A DNA stretch of 64,000 bases from Acanthaster planci (GCF_001949145.1 NW_019091371.1:2135469-2199468), one strand, 5' to 3'. Counted from the stretch's first letter, positions 15,157 to 27,350 are shown. Notes: generated by a model not told the origin, from the sequence alone. A program made the numbers and translations.

Positions 15157-15253
15157 GAAGCGAGATAGTAGGAGAGAAACCCCCCTCCTTTGTGCTGGCC
15201 ATTGTTATACCGGAATCTCAGGAATTGGTTGGTACATCTGGGGGATATGTTCA
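15157..15253 (+). mobile_element. Partial copy of the ~180-bp MITE
   Basis: This stretch repeats the left half of the element that follows it: GCGAGATAGTAGGAGAGAAA, a C-run, TTTGTGCTGGCCATTGTTAT, AATCTCAGGAATT and CATCTGGGGG. It stops where the neighbouring full copy begins. It looks like a diverged, right-truncated copy lying in direct orientation, so the two form a head-to-tail pair. Confidence 0.6.
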
Positions 15254-15255
15254 TA

Positions 15256-15433
15256 CGAAGCAAGATATGAGACGGAGAGAACCCCCCTTGTGTTGGCGCG
15301 TTGGTCATTTTCTCAATGGAATCTGAGGAATTCTTTTCAGACATCTGGGGGGGATGTGTTAGGTAACAATAGTTTAGAGTGTGTATAGCGATTGGACATG
15401 TTGGGGTACCCCTCGGTCTCATTTCTTGCTGGG
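15256..15433 (+). mobile_element. ~180-bp MITE, family A copy 1
   Basis: The ends are inverted repeats: the left end reads AAGCAAGATATGAGACGGAG and the right end reads CTCGGTCTCATTTCTTGCTG. The inner ends are C-rich and G-rich. The element has no coding capacity, and a TA dinucleotide lies just outside each end (15254-15255 and 15434-15435). Full copies recur at 22.1 kb and 58.0 kb and an inverted copy at 57.7 kb. Size, palindromic ends and TA flanks are those of a miniature inverted-repeat transposable element mobilised by a TA-targeting transposase. Confidence 0.8.
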
Positions 15434-15560
15434 TAGCCTATACACAGTGGATTTGTTCATTGTCGAAACACCGCAAGGCGGACTACCACCTAGATTTTTC
15501 GGGGGGGGGAACTTATGTAGGGTTTTCCCCATCCACCGTCATAAACAGGGAGTCGAGATG

Positions 15561-15730
15561 CTGTAGTGGTCCTTTCCTCGCCTTCCACCTCTGAGGTCCG
15601 GCTTCGATTTCCGGCTCGGTCCACATGTGGATTGGGTTTTCAGTTGCTGCCTGATTCCGTGGGTTTTACCAGGAATATTCCTCTGGGGTTTTCCTCCCAC
15701 CTCTAAAATTGTCCTTGGTTTCATTACCAG
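15561..15730 (+). mobile_element. tRNA-derived SINE, family S1 copy 1
   Basis: The 5' part resembles a tRNA. It has an A-box-like GTAGTGGT, then CTTCCACCTCTGAGGTCC and a B-box-like GGCTTCGATTTCC. The body continues with GTGGATTGGGTTTT, GTGGGTTTT, a CCTCTGGGGTTTTCCTCCCA block and ends near CCTCTAAAATTG. A second copy lies inverted at 19.7 kb. Copies of tRNA-derived SINEs carry an internal pol III promoter and depend on a LINE partner. Confidence 0.65.
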
Positions 15731-18700
15731 AAACAAGTAATAACAAGAATACTAAATTAATTGCACTAATGAAGCTGAGCTCCCCCCAAAATCACTGAAA
15801 ATTAGGGGGCAGGCATTAATGACGTCGATTTAAACGCATGCAGCTCTCTCCAAATTTAAGTAATTCCAACTACAGCACGCCTGTTTCCCTTTTACGCAAT
15901 GGCCCATATGGCCAACAGAACGGAAGAGCTCCGTCGACAACCTACTTAGTGCTTCTGTTTGGCCACACAAAGAAGTGCTATGTGGGTTGCCCATTTAGCA
16001 CATTTGTGAGTGGTCACACACGCCATTGCGAAAAATGGATACTGTTAATAGTTGGTACTACTTAAATCTGCACAAGTGCTCAGTTGGGAACCAACTGCTC
16101 CTCGCGTGGAATCGCCATACTAGAATCTATCTGGCTGCTTTCACTCAAAATTAACTACTGGTTATAAGTACAACGTTGAAGAACAGTGTTTTTATTATGC
16201 CAGATTTTTAAATGGGAACTAGAAATACAAACACAGCGGGGGCTTTGAAATCTGGTCGACATACACCACCGTACCAAGAAGCAATAACCCTGTTACCCAA
16301 CCTCCATATCGACTTGTGTTCGTTGTTTTGTGTCCGAAATAGCAATTTCCTTTCCGTGAGACAGGCACGAAGGCTTTGTTGTTTTTATTAATTAACACTC
16401 ACAATGCACTAAGCACATTTACGTGTTTTTTTTTTTTTTTTTGGTTTATCGGACAATATAATTTCCATCGATGAGCCGGGGCAGGAAGTTACGCCTGCGT
16501 GCTCCGCTCGCAGGCCGTTTACTTCGCGGTGTTGTGACAATGTTAAGGGAGTCAGCTCCCGTATTTGACAAGAGGCAAACGATAAAGGTCATTTTCCTTC
16601 GCGACAAAACGATGCAGAGACGAGCCCAGGGAAGTGTCACACTTGACAAATATCCCACCATTTCCGCCATAAATGGCTCTCTTATACCGGTTTCGGCTGA
16701 ATTTGTGTAAATGCAAAATTCAAAGTGGTCTTTTTTATATTTTTCACCCTTGCATTCATTTTTCATTCAAAGGCTATCTACCTGCTCACCATGCAATATT
16801 GGGGGGGGGGAGAGAATTGAGTGTTCGATACGGACCTAGAAAAAAAATGAATAAATGTCACACCCCTGCACCTGCATGTGAAGTGTACACTGATGTAGTG
16901 CTGTACAACGTACAACAAGCTATCATCATACATGTTCAGGGGATCACATTCCGTGTAAACAATGAAACTATTAATCTTATTTCTGTAGCCTTGGCACTAT
17001 GGAGGACGCAGGAGAATTTGTTGTGACGGTCCAATGGACTATGTAACCACATCAAATTTAATCAGCGCCTTTCGAAATTATACTCTTATAATGTGATAAG
17101 AAGGCCTATGTATTATTATTTTCGTCCTCGAGTTATACACCATACTACTCTTGTGATGAAGTACCAGTTTCAGACACCTCACGCAATAAAGAAGAACCTC
17201 CCCTTAGTAATCCGGCGAATTGGTTTCCATGTCAAAGACAAGTACTTTTTTTTTTCTCAATTCTCAATCTGTTTCGAATTACGAGGGGGACGAGTGACTA
17301 TTCTGTGCACGAGGCAAACGACAATGAACCTGGCTTGGCACAATAATAGCTTGTTTTCGCTCGTGATGTTAATCTGTGCCCAACAAAGGCAACCCTTTTT
17401 TTACGTGACCGCTGTGTAGATTCATGACGATAGATTGAGAAGGCAAAAATAAAGGCTTTCCTAGGCAGAAATGGGTAAAATTTAAATTTTACAGCCGACA
17501 GATCCATGTGTAAAGGTAACCAGCATGTATCAGTAATAAGCTACATATTTGGCAGAGCCAACCGAACTAGGCAAATATTTTGGGCATTAAAAGAAATCGA
17601 GGTCCCAGTTTGATTAGTCGGTGTCGTTGAACTGTATGAAAAATCTACGTGTTTGCAGTCCTTAGAATTTGAATGAACAATGACATTTTTACTGCATTAG
17701 ACAGGTGTAACTGAGTTTATACAAGGCTGAAACGACTGAAGTGTTCAAAAGATATTGGGTGTGTTCCATTTCATTATGTGGTGATGCATTGTTATTAATT
17801 AACAACACGGTGTTATTTACTTATGAACAAACAGGATGCAATTGTTCTTTAACAAACACATAATAGAGAACTCAAATTCAAATTCATTGAGTCCACATTA
17901 TCAAAATACAGATAACTGTGTTCCATTCGGCAATTCACTCACTAAAATCTTACGTCAAAAACAAGAACACAAAACATAAGACATTTAACCATAGATACTG
18001 AGACGTGTTATCATTGATACGTGTAATAATTCTCTTTATTTACAGATTCAAACGAAATCACTGAGCCCTGAACCAAACTAAATCACCTTCTTGGGTATAT
18101 ATAACATCATGAAAGAGAGAAATTACATGCAGCCGAGCTCTTAGTTTCTCTGGTATTCACTTGTTAAGGTGCTCACATCGATTTGGATACTGTAGTCTCA
18201 TTAGTTTTCAATACTATTGTTGCCTGATATCCATACCCGTACTTAGCCCCCACAATTCAGTGAAATTCTTTCTACACGCTGGGCGCTTAACTTATTTAAG
18301 GCATCGATATTTCGCCAATCTACTGTACTACGGCATGATTAAGCCTTTTGCAAGTTACATTTGAAATAACACCTGGTACACTGATTTCTTTAAATTGACC
18401 TGAACATAAATGCGTGATTCGGGGCAACTTTTGCCTAGTTACATATTAAGAGACGCCTTGCATCAACTCACTATTTCCAAATGGATACGAAAGGTGCAAA
18501 GGAACCAGTCCGTTCCAAAGATAGCAGTCGCTAGGGAAAAACTTTCCCCGAATCATGAAGTATAACAACAGTATCTTTAGTCTGAGGAATTCATATTGTT
18601 GTTTATGTGCAATCAGCCAACTCGGTGTACCAGATTATATTTAAAATTAAGTCGTAAAATGCTTACATTCGGACACCGGCGCGGCACCCTTTTCGTACCA

Positions 18701-19725
18701 GTGTGATGGCCTGCCAAGTGCTACCGTCTGGTTCAGCTCAGTTTGGTTTACAAAGTCGGCATCATAGAAGCGGCAACTTGAAGAAGCCCAGTTTCGTACT
18801 AGGTCTTCCCGTTGAAAAGAATCAGTAACGCCTGTGTTTTCATTTTCTTATTTCTGGTTGAACAAATAATATTTCATGTAAATAATACCTATGATATATT
18901 ATATTGATCGACGAAGCACTAATTATTTTATTAAACTATATACACTTAGAATGGTTTACTGTGGGCCAGCGATTGCCCAGCCGGCGGACCTAGAGGGCCA
19001 AGGCTGCAACGAGCGACGGGAGACCATAACAATAATAATTATACGACAGGCTACCCCATTCTCTTAGGCATTACAGGAGACAAGCGCCTTCTTTTCCTTA
19101 TCTTTGGTAGAATCGACCAATTTTGTAACTTGTATTTAAAAAATGTCATGTTAATTTGATTCCCACTCTCATTGTGATTTTAGAATTACATTAGACTGTT
19201 ATCAAAAAGCATGCACATTGATTTCTTTGATCTGAAACCATGGTTTCCCCGAATTATTAATTGCTGGTTAGTTACTTTGTCCGTTTTCGGCTTACTGGGT
19301 TATTCCTTCCTTAGTCCTATTATACATCACTGCCATGAGCAAATCAGTAAGTGTTTCCACATGTTATGGCTGCTGATGAAAAACTACCTCTATCTGTAGA
19401 AAAAAAAATTACATCCCACATGGTAATCAGGTGACTGATGCTAATATTTGAAGGCTCATTTCAAGTAATCATATCAGGCATATTTAATAAGCCCATCCTA
19501 TCAATGACACCACGAAATGCACATAGTGAAGTGTACCACTGAATCATGTCTACCTGGATGATATATCAGAGCGAAAGCGCCCTCAATTGTCCGTGAAGGC
19601 ATGGATAATTTTAGAAGGCTTGTTTTTAACTTAATTGGTTTTAATTATTTATTTATCATATCTGATCATCCAACAGCGCATTTAGCGCCAATTACAGGAT
19701 GATAATGAGTAATACAATGAAGGAA
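15731..19725. other. Intergenic, no gene seen
   Basis: There is a long poly(T) run near 16425-16442 and a G-run near 16800. Frames of up to 117 codons at 16673-17026 and 108 codons at 17093-17419 lack domains and plausible splice context. I see nothing else supportable. Confidence 0.45.
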
Positions 19726-19727
19726 TG

Positions 19728-19882
19728 CTCAATTATAGAGGTTCAAGGAAAACCCCGGATAAATGTTTCGGGGAAAACCCACAGGCTAAGGTAAGGGCTG
19801 AAAAAGCAATCCACACGTTGACCGAGCCAAATTCGAACCCAGGCCCCAGAGGTGGAAGATGACGAAAGAAATACCACGCCAA
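19728..19882 (-). mobile_element. tRNA-derived SINE, family S1 copy 2
   Basis: Read on the minus strand it matches copy 1 in order: CTTCCACCTCTGGGGCCTGG, a B-box-like GGGTTCGAATTTGG, GCTCGGTC, GTGTGGATTGCTTTTTC, GTGGGTTTTCCCCG, CCGGGGTTTTCCTTGAACC and CCTCTATAATTG. The B-box here is closer to the tRNA consensus GGTTCGANTCC than in copy 1, so the two copies have decayed independently. Confidence 0.65.
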
Positions 19883-20563
19883 CCTGACTCCCAAGTTTCT
19901 ATAGAAAAATGGTCTAATGGCACCAAATTGGGATATAAACTACCGTTTGCTCTCGTACATTGAAGACGAGTATATGCGGTTACAGAAGAACTGTGTCCAA
20001 GAATTTGTTTGCGGCTACACTTTAAGGATTACCCGCTAAAAAGCCAGCAAAAGGTCCAGGCAGGAAATTTGTCATCCACAGTGATCCGAAAGTACTTGTA
20101 AGCCGATCATACTCAAACAGTTCCTAGATAATAACATCATTCGGCGTGGAGATTGATGAACAAGGACAGATCGGGCAAGAAAGTAATAACCGGCTATCCC
20201 TAAAAGGCTGCAGTCACCAAGGGGTTGAAGAGGAACGAGAACACCAAAGCCGGATCACTATGAGGAAGATCCCAGTGGACGCCTTGAGATGTCCTTATCG
20301 ATGAATGGGGCCTAGACAAATGCCCCAAAGAAGCACCTAGCGGCTGCAACGGAACAAAGATCGCCAGCCACCTGAGCCGAGACACCCTTGACTATATATG
20401 AGAAGTAAACAACTGCCAGACATTGTATAGACGAGTTACTCCAATGTAAATTTCAGAATTCACCATTCAGAAGGAGATCTCATGGAAAATGTGCAGATCT
20501 CAAGCTATCCAGAGTCGCCAAGAGAATGCCGGGCCCCACCACAACGGCTGTCACCTCTTTGGA
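19883..20563. other. Intergenic up to the assembly gap
   Basis: The stretch is GC-richer than its left neighbour but broken by stops in all frames. It could be a decayed retroelement interrupted by the gap, but no reverse-transcriptase, RNase H or integrase motif can be read. Confidence 0.35.
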
Positions 20564-20693
20564 NNNNNNNNNNNNNNNNNNNNNNNNNNNNNNNNNNNNN
20601 NNNNNNNNNNNNNNNNNNNNNNNNNNNNNNNNNNNNNNNNNNNNNNNNNNNNNNNNNNNNNNNNNNNNNNNNNNNNNNNNNNNNNNNNNNNNN
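20564..20693. other. Assembly gap (130 N)
   Basis: A run of 130 undetermined bases. Open frames that cross it are artefacts of translating N. The sequence on the two sides may not be contiguous at the stated distance. Confidence 0.99.
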
Positions 20694-22072
20694 TCCGTCT
20701 CATACCTTACTGCATATGTCTTTGGAAAGTGTCTCGTTTTTTCAAGGTCTCAAACTGCGGTCTGTTGTCTTTCACAAGAGCAGCGGCACACTACAGCATG
20801 CACGGTGATGCCGCTCAGTAGCAGCACATGCCTCTCTCCAGCCGCCAGCGTTTAGGAACTTTAAGCTGGATCATTGGCGTTAGAAAGAAGAAGGGTTCTT
20901 GTGGTACCGGCCTGGCGTTGGTCAAAGGGTTACGGTTGGTAAAGTGGCGCGCCAACTCGGCTCATGATTATATACAAAGGACGTCGGGTTTGCCAGGCCC
21001 AGGTCCTGAGACGAGGGAAGACGAGACGGTAAAGTTAATATTGGAAGAACCAACAAGTCAAACATACGGAGGGAATGCTGGCTGCATATTTAGAGGAACT
21101 GCAAATGTCTGGCACAACTTTAATAATGGCACCCGATCCAACCACGCTTAACGGTAGTGCATTGAAATAGCAGCTCGAAGTGATGCGCAGTACTCATGTG
21201 GCAAGAACTGAAGTTTTTCTTTTTTTTTCAAGGAAATACGCTAATTTAATGTCGAATGGGGAATTTTTGTTAAGCGCGCTGGCACATACACGCAATGTAT
21301 GTCGTACAGTGTAATGCGTTATATGGCCCTATGCGTGCAATGCGGTATATCATTTGACTGTAAACGCCTCCCTCATTTTATTAAAAACAGTGGGTTTACC
21401 TGAACGGATGCTGGCGGACATAACAATACCATTTGGACTGGCTCACTTGAGTGTTGCAATGCTGCCAAAATGCATAACCTGGATTGGCCAAAGCAGTGCT
21501 TACCGGCAGCAGTACAACAGTCAAATTAACTTGCATTTCTTTCTCGTTAGACCATTTCTCTGGTCATAGAAGTACATGGAGGCAAGGTGAAGTCACTTAC
21601 TGATCAGGGCAGTGGAAGCGATCTCTTTGGTGTTTCAAGACAGTCACTGGGGTGTCAAAACAGGCCCATGCCCACACCAAACGCGCCTTAAACTAGAACT
21701 TTCGGCAGCCTATTGCGTCCTCCAGAAACACAGTCAACTTACCTTGAGGAACAAATGGAACATCAAAATTTGAATCGATTAATCGGGTTTTACTCGGACG
21801 TTTATCCGTCGATTCCGTTAGCAATGCACAATGAAGAAAAACTTGGAATGAAAGCCGACTGCGTCTCATGAGATTTCATCCCCCGGTTCTACTTTTCAGA
21901 AGAAACTTGCATTCAGGGCCTACAACGGAAACCTTAATCTCCGCCGCAAGGGCAGCAGGTAGCGTCTGCTCCACACATTGGCCTTAAAGCGTCAGCAAAT
22001 CCATGGCAATGAAACCTGCCCAGCTGTTGAGCAGGGGAACCACAGCAAATCAGACAGTGCCTTGACCCCATA
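20694..22072. other. Intergenic, no gene seen
   Basis: One frame of 107 codons (20828-21151) has no recognisable domain and no splice context. There is a poly(T) tract near 21220. Nothing else can be supported. Confidence 0.4.
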
Positions 22073-22253
22073 TGCAGCAAGGTATGAGACGGAGAGAACC
22101 CCCCCTGCTTTGTGTTAGTCATTGTCTCGCAGGAATCTGGGGAATTCCTTTCAGACATCTTGGGGGGGGTGTGTGCTAAGTAACAATAGTCTGGAATGTG
22201 TATAGGGATTGGACATGTTGGGGGGGTACCCCTCGGTCTCATTTCTTGCTGGG
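22073..22253 (+). mobile_element. ~180-bp MITE, family A copy 2
   Basis: Same plan as the copy at 15.3 kb: left end CAGCAAGGTATGAGACGGAG, a C-run, CTTTGTGTTAGTCATTGTCT, the core GGAATTCCTTTCAGACATCT, GTAACAATAGTCTGGAATGT, TATAGGGATTGGACATGTTG, and right end CTCGGTCTCATTTCTTGCTG. TA lies immediately outside both ends (22071-22072 and 22254-22255). Confidence 0.85.
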
Positions 22254-22255
22254 TA

Positions 22256-23599
22256 TAAAAGAAATGTGCTTCATCAGTTTCCGAAGCTTTTTCATTCAGA
22301 CCACGTTTTCGGTCAGTCGCGGGCATTGGTCACGACCTTATCCATATTTATCAAAATGACTCCAAGCTGCTGTTATTAGGTCAACTGCTTAGCAAATATT
22401 AGTTGTCACATAATAGCAAACAGTGACACGTTTATTTTCTTTTTACGAAGTTGGAGTTCAATTGTTTCTAATTTGTTAATTAGGGGGGAAAGAAGTCGGG
22501 AACTTCCCTCGTATACGTAGCCTCCTCAAAATTGGGTCTCGTGAGAGACGACGAATTGTCATGGCCCAATGCAGTTAGTCTCGATACTAGACCTGATGAT
22601 TCCTACTATTCTCGTCGAATCAAGGGTCCAGTATCACTCAATGTCCACGTCGCCGAAGCCGGAGGGATTCCTCCGGTTGCTGAATACAGCCTAAGTATTC
22701 CGAACTTGTCTCGTCCACATTCGGATAGCATCGTTGATGTTTGGGTATCATTCCGGCTGTGTCCGTTCGTATAATGAGATTTAGGTCTATCGTTTGCTTG
22801 TTGCGCACATTCAACACAATGTTGCTCCCGTCCTACATTTTTTTCTAGTTCCCTGCATGTTTTCAAAGTGACGGCCAACATCTAAACATGGGATACACCC
22901 AGGGCTTTCCTTGTGACCCTTAACATGTTGAGTCATGACAGTTGCATCCGTGGGTGATACCTGACCTAGATTTCTATCAAACATCGTCCGGGAATCTTTG
23001 GTCAGGGAACTAGCCTACAATGCAATCACTTAATACCCCACCACTGATGGCGGTAGCACCCCCACTTGCCAGGTTGCTGTACATGTACTTACCTAGTCAG
23101 TCTGCCGCTGTGGCGCATGAAACCATCGTCCCAACGATCCGAGAAGAAGTAGTAAACTGATCTCGCTGAAGTCGGAAGAAAAAGACTCATCCACTCAACG
23201 ACACCTCCCCATAGCAAACCCAGACTGAATGCCATGAGGACCAGGAAGCATCCACTCCAAATGAACTCCCCCGGGCGCTAACATCTCTGGACGGAAGTGT
23301 GTTTCCATTAGCGAGTCAGAACAGCTAGAAATCAGACTTTCCATCTCTCCAAAGAAAGGCAACACTTTCGTCTTGACCACTTTCGTTATGTTCCATTCCC
23401 AGGAGGGCCAACACCTGCAGAAATATCATCCTAGTTTGTTTGTGTCAAATTGTACCTGGAAAAGTTACCCCATTTAAAGAAGGTCGTATAAATTGGTATT
23501 TAGGAGTACTGCTTAATATTTGGCGTTTTCGTAATGTGGGATTGTTAAGTTGAACAAGTAGTGATTTTTTTTTTTGTTTTACAACCAACTGATAACCAA
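22256..23599. other. Intergenic, no gene seen
   Basis: Short frames only (at most 91 codons), with no domain or splice context. A TACATGTA word appears at about 23083, one of the first in the window. Confidence 0.4.
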
Positions 23600-23717
23600 A
23601 AAACAAACAAACAAACAAACAAAGCAAAACAAAACAAAACGAAACGAAACGAAACGAAACAAAACGAAACAAAACGAAACAAAACGAAACAAAACAAAAC
23701 AAAACAAAACAAAAAAG
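23600..23717. repeat. AAAAC/AAACG pentanucleotide array
   Basis: It begins with five or so CAAA units and continues as about 20 pentamers that alternate between AAAAC and AAACG variants, ending in an A-run. The variant pentamers are interspersed in blocks, suggesting unit duplication by slippage. The apparent Lys/Asn/Thr-rich (plus) and Phe/Cys-rich (minus) frames here are repeat artefacts. Confidence 0.95.
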
Positions 23718-24084
23718 CAGACCCTTGTTTACATGTTATCACGAGGCACTTCGACCTTGACACTACTCAGCTCTCTGTTGGGACGGTAGAACAATTACGT
23801 CTACTATTAATTAACCATGTGTTACATCCCTGCAGTCACTACGAGTGACTGGGCACCATGATTTATAAATCATTAGGTAAAAACATCCCTTGTTCCAAAT
23901 TGGGCTGAAGCCCACCTGAACGTTTTTACGCATTCTGACATTGAAAACGTAAATAAGAGTTATAAATATCTTTAGAATAATCATTCCTTCATGAACTAAA
24001 GAGGATTATGCTCTACAGGTGCCTTTTAATTCAGAAACACCCGAGACAGGCCTGCCTTCCCTAGCCACACAAATTTCACATCGA

Positions 24085-24303
24085 CAGCTGCATTTCTTTG
24101 GCCGACTGATGAGGGAACTCTTTTCCTACAACCTCGCAGTAGGTCACCTGATCTTACACCGTTGGATTATTTCCTTTGGGACATCTGCAGACCTTTTTTT
24201 TTTTCAAGACAGTCCGCCACATGATGCTGCCGAGTTACGGACCCATCATGATCACCGTCTTGCGCAACAATCCAGCAATTGTGAGACAAGCTGTCCATGA
24301 AAA
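24085..24303 (+). pseudogene. Broken mariner/Tc1-type transposase fragment
   Basis: From 24135 the frame reads RSRSPDLTPLDYFLWDIC, which matches the SPDL-x-P-x-DYFLW signature around the third catalytic acid of IS630/Tc1/mariner-superfamily DDE transposases. A poly(T) tract follows and the frame then fails. Family-like sequence continues in other frames (AELRTH near 24228, then RNNPAIVRQAVHEK ending near 24303), so at least two frameshifts have occurred. No catalytic core upstream and no terminal repeats were found. It is a dead remnant. Enzymes of this superfamily insert at TA, the dinucleotide that flanks most of the small palindromic elements in this window. Confidence 0.7.
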
Positions 24304-24663
24304 GGTAAGTTAGTATACACAAACATCGCCGAGCGACATCTTAGATCAAGGCACCGTCGTGAACAGCACTGGCGTATTGGCTCTGTTCAAGTTTAGAAAG
24401 TTCCCTTGGCTACCTCGGGGACTAAAGTCTGATAGCCTCAAATACCTGGAGGGAGCAGCTTATATCAAGTGTCCAGCCCGCAAAGCATGAGTTTGTAGGT
24501 GGTCTTGGAAAAAGTAGTACATGTAACTCCTTTTGTGGACACATAGCCGTTTATTCAGTAGAATGGGTTTACATGTATACACTGTGTAGTATAGTGTACT
24601 TTGCTTTAAACGCGAACAGGTTCAGAGGCTATCTTGCAAAAATGATGTATTGATCAACCCAAT

Positions 24664-24835
24664 ACAGGCAATTCACAATAGTGCGCCTCCAAGAGTTTGG
24701 AACGCGTTGGCTAATCACAATGCGCGAAATTTGTCGACCCAATGCGCGTTTAGAAAGGGTTGACAAATTTCGTGCGTTGTGATTGGCCACCGCATTGCAT
24801 ACTCTTGGAGACGCACTATAATTGTGAATCACCCT
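24664..24835. mobile_element. ~170-bp palindromic MITE, family B copy 1
   Basis: The two halves are inverted copies of each other for about 70 bases. The left half holds GTGCGCCTCCAAGAGTTTGG, AACGCG, TTGGCTAATCACAATGCGCG and AAATTTGTCGACCC; the right half holds GGGTTGACAAATTTCGTGCG, TTGTGATTGGCCACCGC and ACTCTTGGAGACGCAC. The loop is only about 20 bases. TA lies outside each end. It is non-coding, and a better preserved copy is at 56.6 kb. Confidence 0.8.
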
Positions 24836-26455
24836 TATTCAGCTCAGTAACAAGGTTGTGGACAGCAAGCTTCGGCCACGAAAAATATGGGAGCAAAGGC
24901 GTCGTGAATAAGCCTGTAAAAGATAGTGGAGTGAGACGGTCGCAGCTCTCTTCAAAATAATACGCAAAATATCATGTCCACTGAAGTATGGGCGTTGGAA
25001 ACATACCTCCATGATTGAAGTTTCTAGTACCAACAGCACTAATTAGGCCTGGTCCCCTGTTAGCCGTTTTGCAGTTGCCGGGGGGGTATTTAAATTCGCC
25101 TTCAGTTTTTTTTATAACACTAGTGGCCTTTTACTACGGAGCTTGTCCCCCGATAATACTTCTCTTTCCCTGAAGGCATCGAGTGCCATATCACGAGTGC
25201 ACTTTTTGCACTGTCCTTTGCTATTGTCACGTCAAAACGTCAGACATGCGGCACAAATATTGTGAAAAGCGCTTTAAATAAAGCTGCCAATAAAGATGCT
25301 GAACACCCAATCCCGGCCGACTCTTTCCCCGTGTCCTGATTTTAGAGAGGCCAGCTGACTGGAAAAAAACCCCATTCATACTTTCAGCAAAAATGTCCAC
25401 TGACCTTATATGACTGCCCACTTCCACTCAAACCTTGCTACACCACTGACTAACAATAGAGACTCGGTGGCATACCCTGGGGTGTGGGTTGGAGGCACTA
25501 GAACTGGCAAGTCGGGGAGTTTTTCGTGCCTGCATTTGCATCAAGTGAACATGTACATAATATTGGGCCCAAGTCGCGGCTCAAACTTAACAGCTGATTG
25601 GATCTCCTGGAATTCCGGGAAGGCATATGTGAAGCATCGATTTGTAAGATATCCCAATTCTTTCTGAGAGTTGACTAGAACGTATCTACTGGTAAAGCAC
25701 GATATATTCCAAAATCGAACTCGTCTTTTCCTTCCTCCGTGTTTAAATCGAGAAAAGTACTCTTCAAAGAGAATGGAGGCCGGGATAGTTTTGATTTCAA
25801 GACCTTCCTGTAGTTTATTCAGCAGGACAAACCATCACACGGCGAATCACTATCAACAACACCAACCATGATCACTAGACGAATAGCCAATAAACAGAGT
25901 GTGAATTCAGTCAAACGCACAGTACATTGAGCATGTAGTTGTTGACCACGGCGCAAACTTGGGCCCACGGAAAAAAATGCACAAAAACAGATGGTGAAAT
26001 AGACTTAAATCCGAATTGTTGTTGAACGACCAGAACGATTTTTTTTAATCAAAGCCTTCACAAACGATGCACATGCGTGTAATTTCACTGATCAGTTTCG
26101 GAAAGGGCGCCCTCGCTTTCCTTTGCAAATAAGTGCGCCCTCATCGGATTTGTTCTTCACCAAAAAAACAGGTACCCCGCATTCATTATACGCTCTCTGG
26201 TGCGACAATGTATATTGGGTCCCATCTGCTGTAAGATTTTAAAATTTCCACACTGCTCCGACATTACATGTATTGTGCCACCAATTTTTCTTGTCCGAAA
26301 TCGTGCGCGTGGAGTACACTTCAATTCCCACATATCCTTGATAAATGCATTGTACACGTAAGTAAACAAAATGACGGTACCTTCATAAAAGCTATGTTAC
26401 ATTTCATGAAAACGGAGTAGGCCTCAGCACAACCTGGCAATGGCATGACTGGCAG
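24836..26455. other. Intergenic, no gene seen
   Basis: No frame exceeds 85 codons and no domain is visible. The left edge abuts a MITE and the right edge abuts the foldback element. Several poly(T)/poly(A) runs occur (25108, 26040). Confidence 0.4.
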
Positions 26456-26457
26456 TA

Positions 26458-27214
26458 GCCCCACTAGTGTGGCACGGACTCTCACTCGCGATCCATTCTT
26501 AGCCACACATATCCGTATACGTAATTATTTCGTGGCGGTGTATTGAACATTTCGGCGCACCCACTTATCATTGTGGGCGCAATTTCTTTTGCACACGAAC
26601 ATGATTCTTGACCTTTCCGCTGTCTAAAAACCATTTATTGAATAATTTCACTCACGTTATTCAGGTATTTTCCAGTCTGTTTGCCTTTATCCATTCAATC
26701 TAACGGGCTCGCTCTCACAGTCGCCATCTTTAAAATAAGGTCGTTGAACGATACGTCACTTGACCCCTCATCGTCTTGACGGCTGTTCCATGTCAGGACA
26801 TATGTAATACATGGACTGAGCGATAAGATACTACATGTGCCAATGAGCTCTTCCAAACTTTGGCAGCAGTTTAGATGTCTTGACATGGAACAGCCATCGA
26901 GACGATGAGGGGTGAAGTGACGTATTGTTCAACGACCTTATTTTAAAAATGGCGACTGAGAGAGCAAGCCCGTTAGATTGAATGGATAAAGGAAAAAAGA
27001 CTGGAAAATACCTGAATAACGTGAGTGAAATCATTCAATAAATGGTTTTTGGAAAATGGAAAGGTCAAGAATCATGTTCGTGTGCAAAAGAAATTGCGCC
27101 CACAATGATAAGTGGGTGTGCCGAAAATGTTCAGTACGCCAACATGAAATTGCGCATACAGATGGATGGCTAAGGATGGATCGGGAGTGAGAGTCCGTGC
27201 CACACTAGTGGGGC
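26458..27214. mobile_element. ~757-bp foldback element, family C copy 1
   Basis: The left arm (26458-26795) and right arm (26881-27214) are near-complete inverted copies of about 335 bases around an 85-base centre. The ends read GCCCCACTAGTGTGGCACGG and its complement, with TA directly outside both ends (26456-26457, 27215-27216). Landmarks such as CGCACCCACTTATCATTGTG, GACCTTTCCGC and ATTCAGGTATTTTCCAGTCT occur in both arms in opposite orientation. There is no coding frame. A second copy with the same architecture is at 46.4 kb, so this is a mobile family and not a one-off local inversion. Confidence 0.9.
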
Positions 27215-27254
27215 TACGTAGGGGCCTACATTACGTGATGTAGTACACGTACAT

Positions 27255-27350
27255 GAACTCGAAGCATGGAGGATTAAATTCTTGAAGCCACTAACTCCAT
27301 GATACTTCATGTGAGTATCATGGAGTTACACATGTAGTGACTTCGAGTTC
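27255..27350. repeat. Nested inverted repeat
   Basis: The core is AACTCCATGATACT, a 7-base loop, then AGTATCATGGAGTT (27292-27326). Outside it, GAAGCCACT pairs with AGTGACTTC, and the outermost GAACTCGAAG pairs with CTTCGAGTTC. It lies 40 bp beyond the foldback element and may be a separate small element or a transcribed hairpin. Confidence 0.7.

Noticed and set aside
20482-20855. Three overlapping frames of about 109 codons
   Set aside because: They run through 130 N bases and exist only because N is translated as X.
23445-23848. Lys/Asn/Thr-rich and Phe/Cys/Leu-rich frames
   Set aside because: Products of the AAAAC/AAACG array read in different frames.
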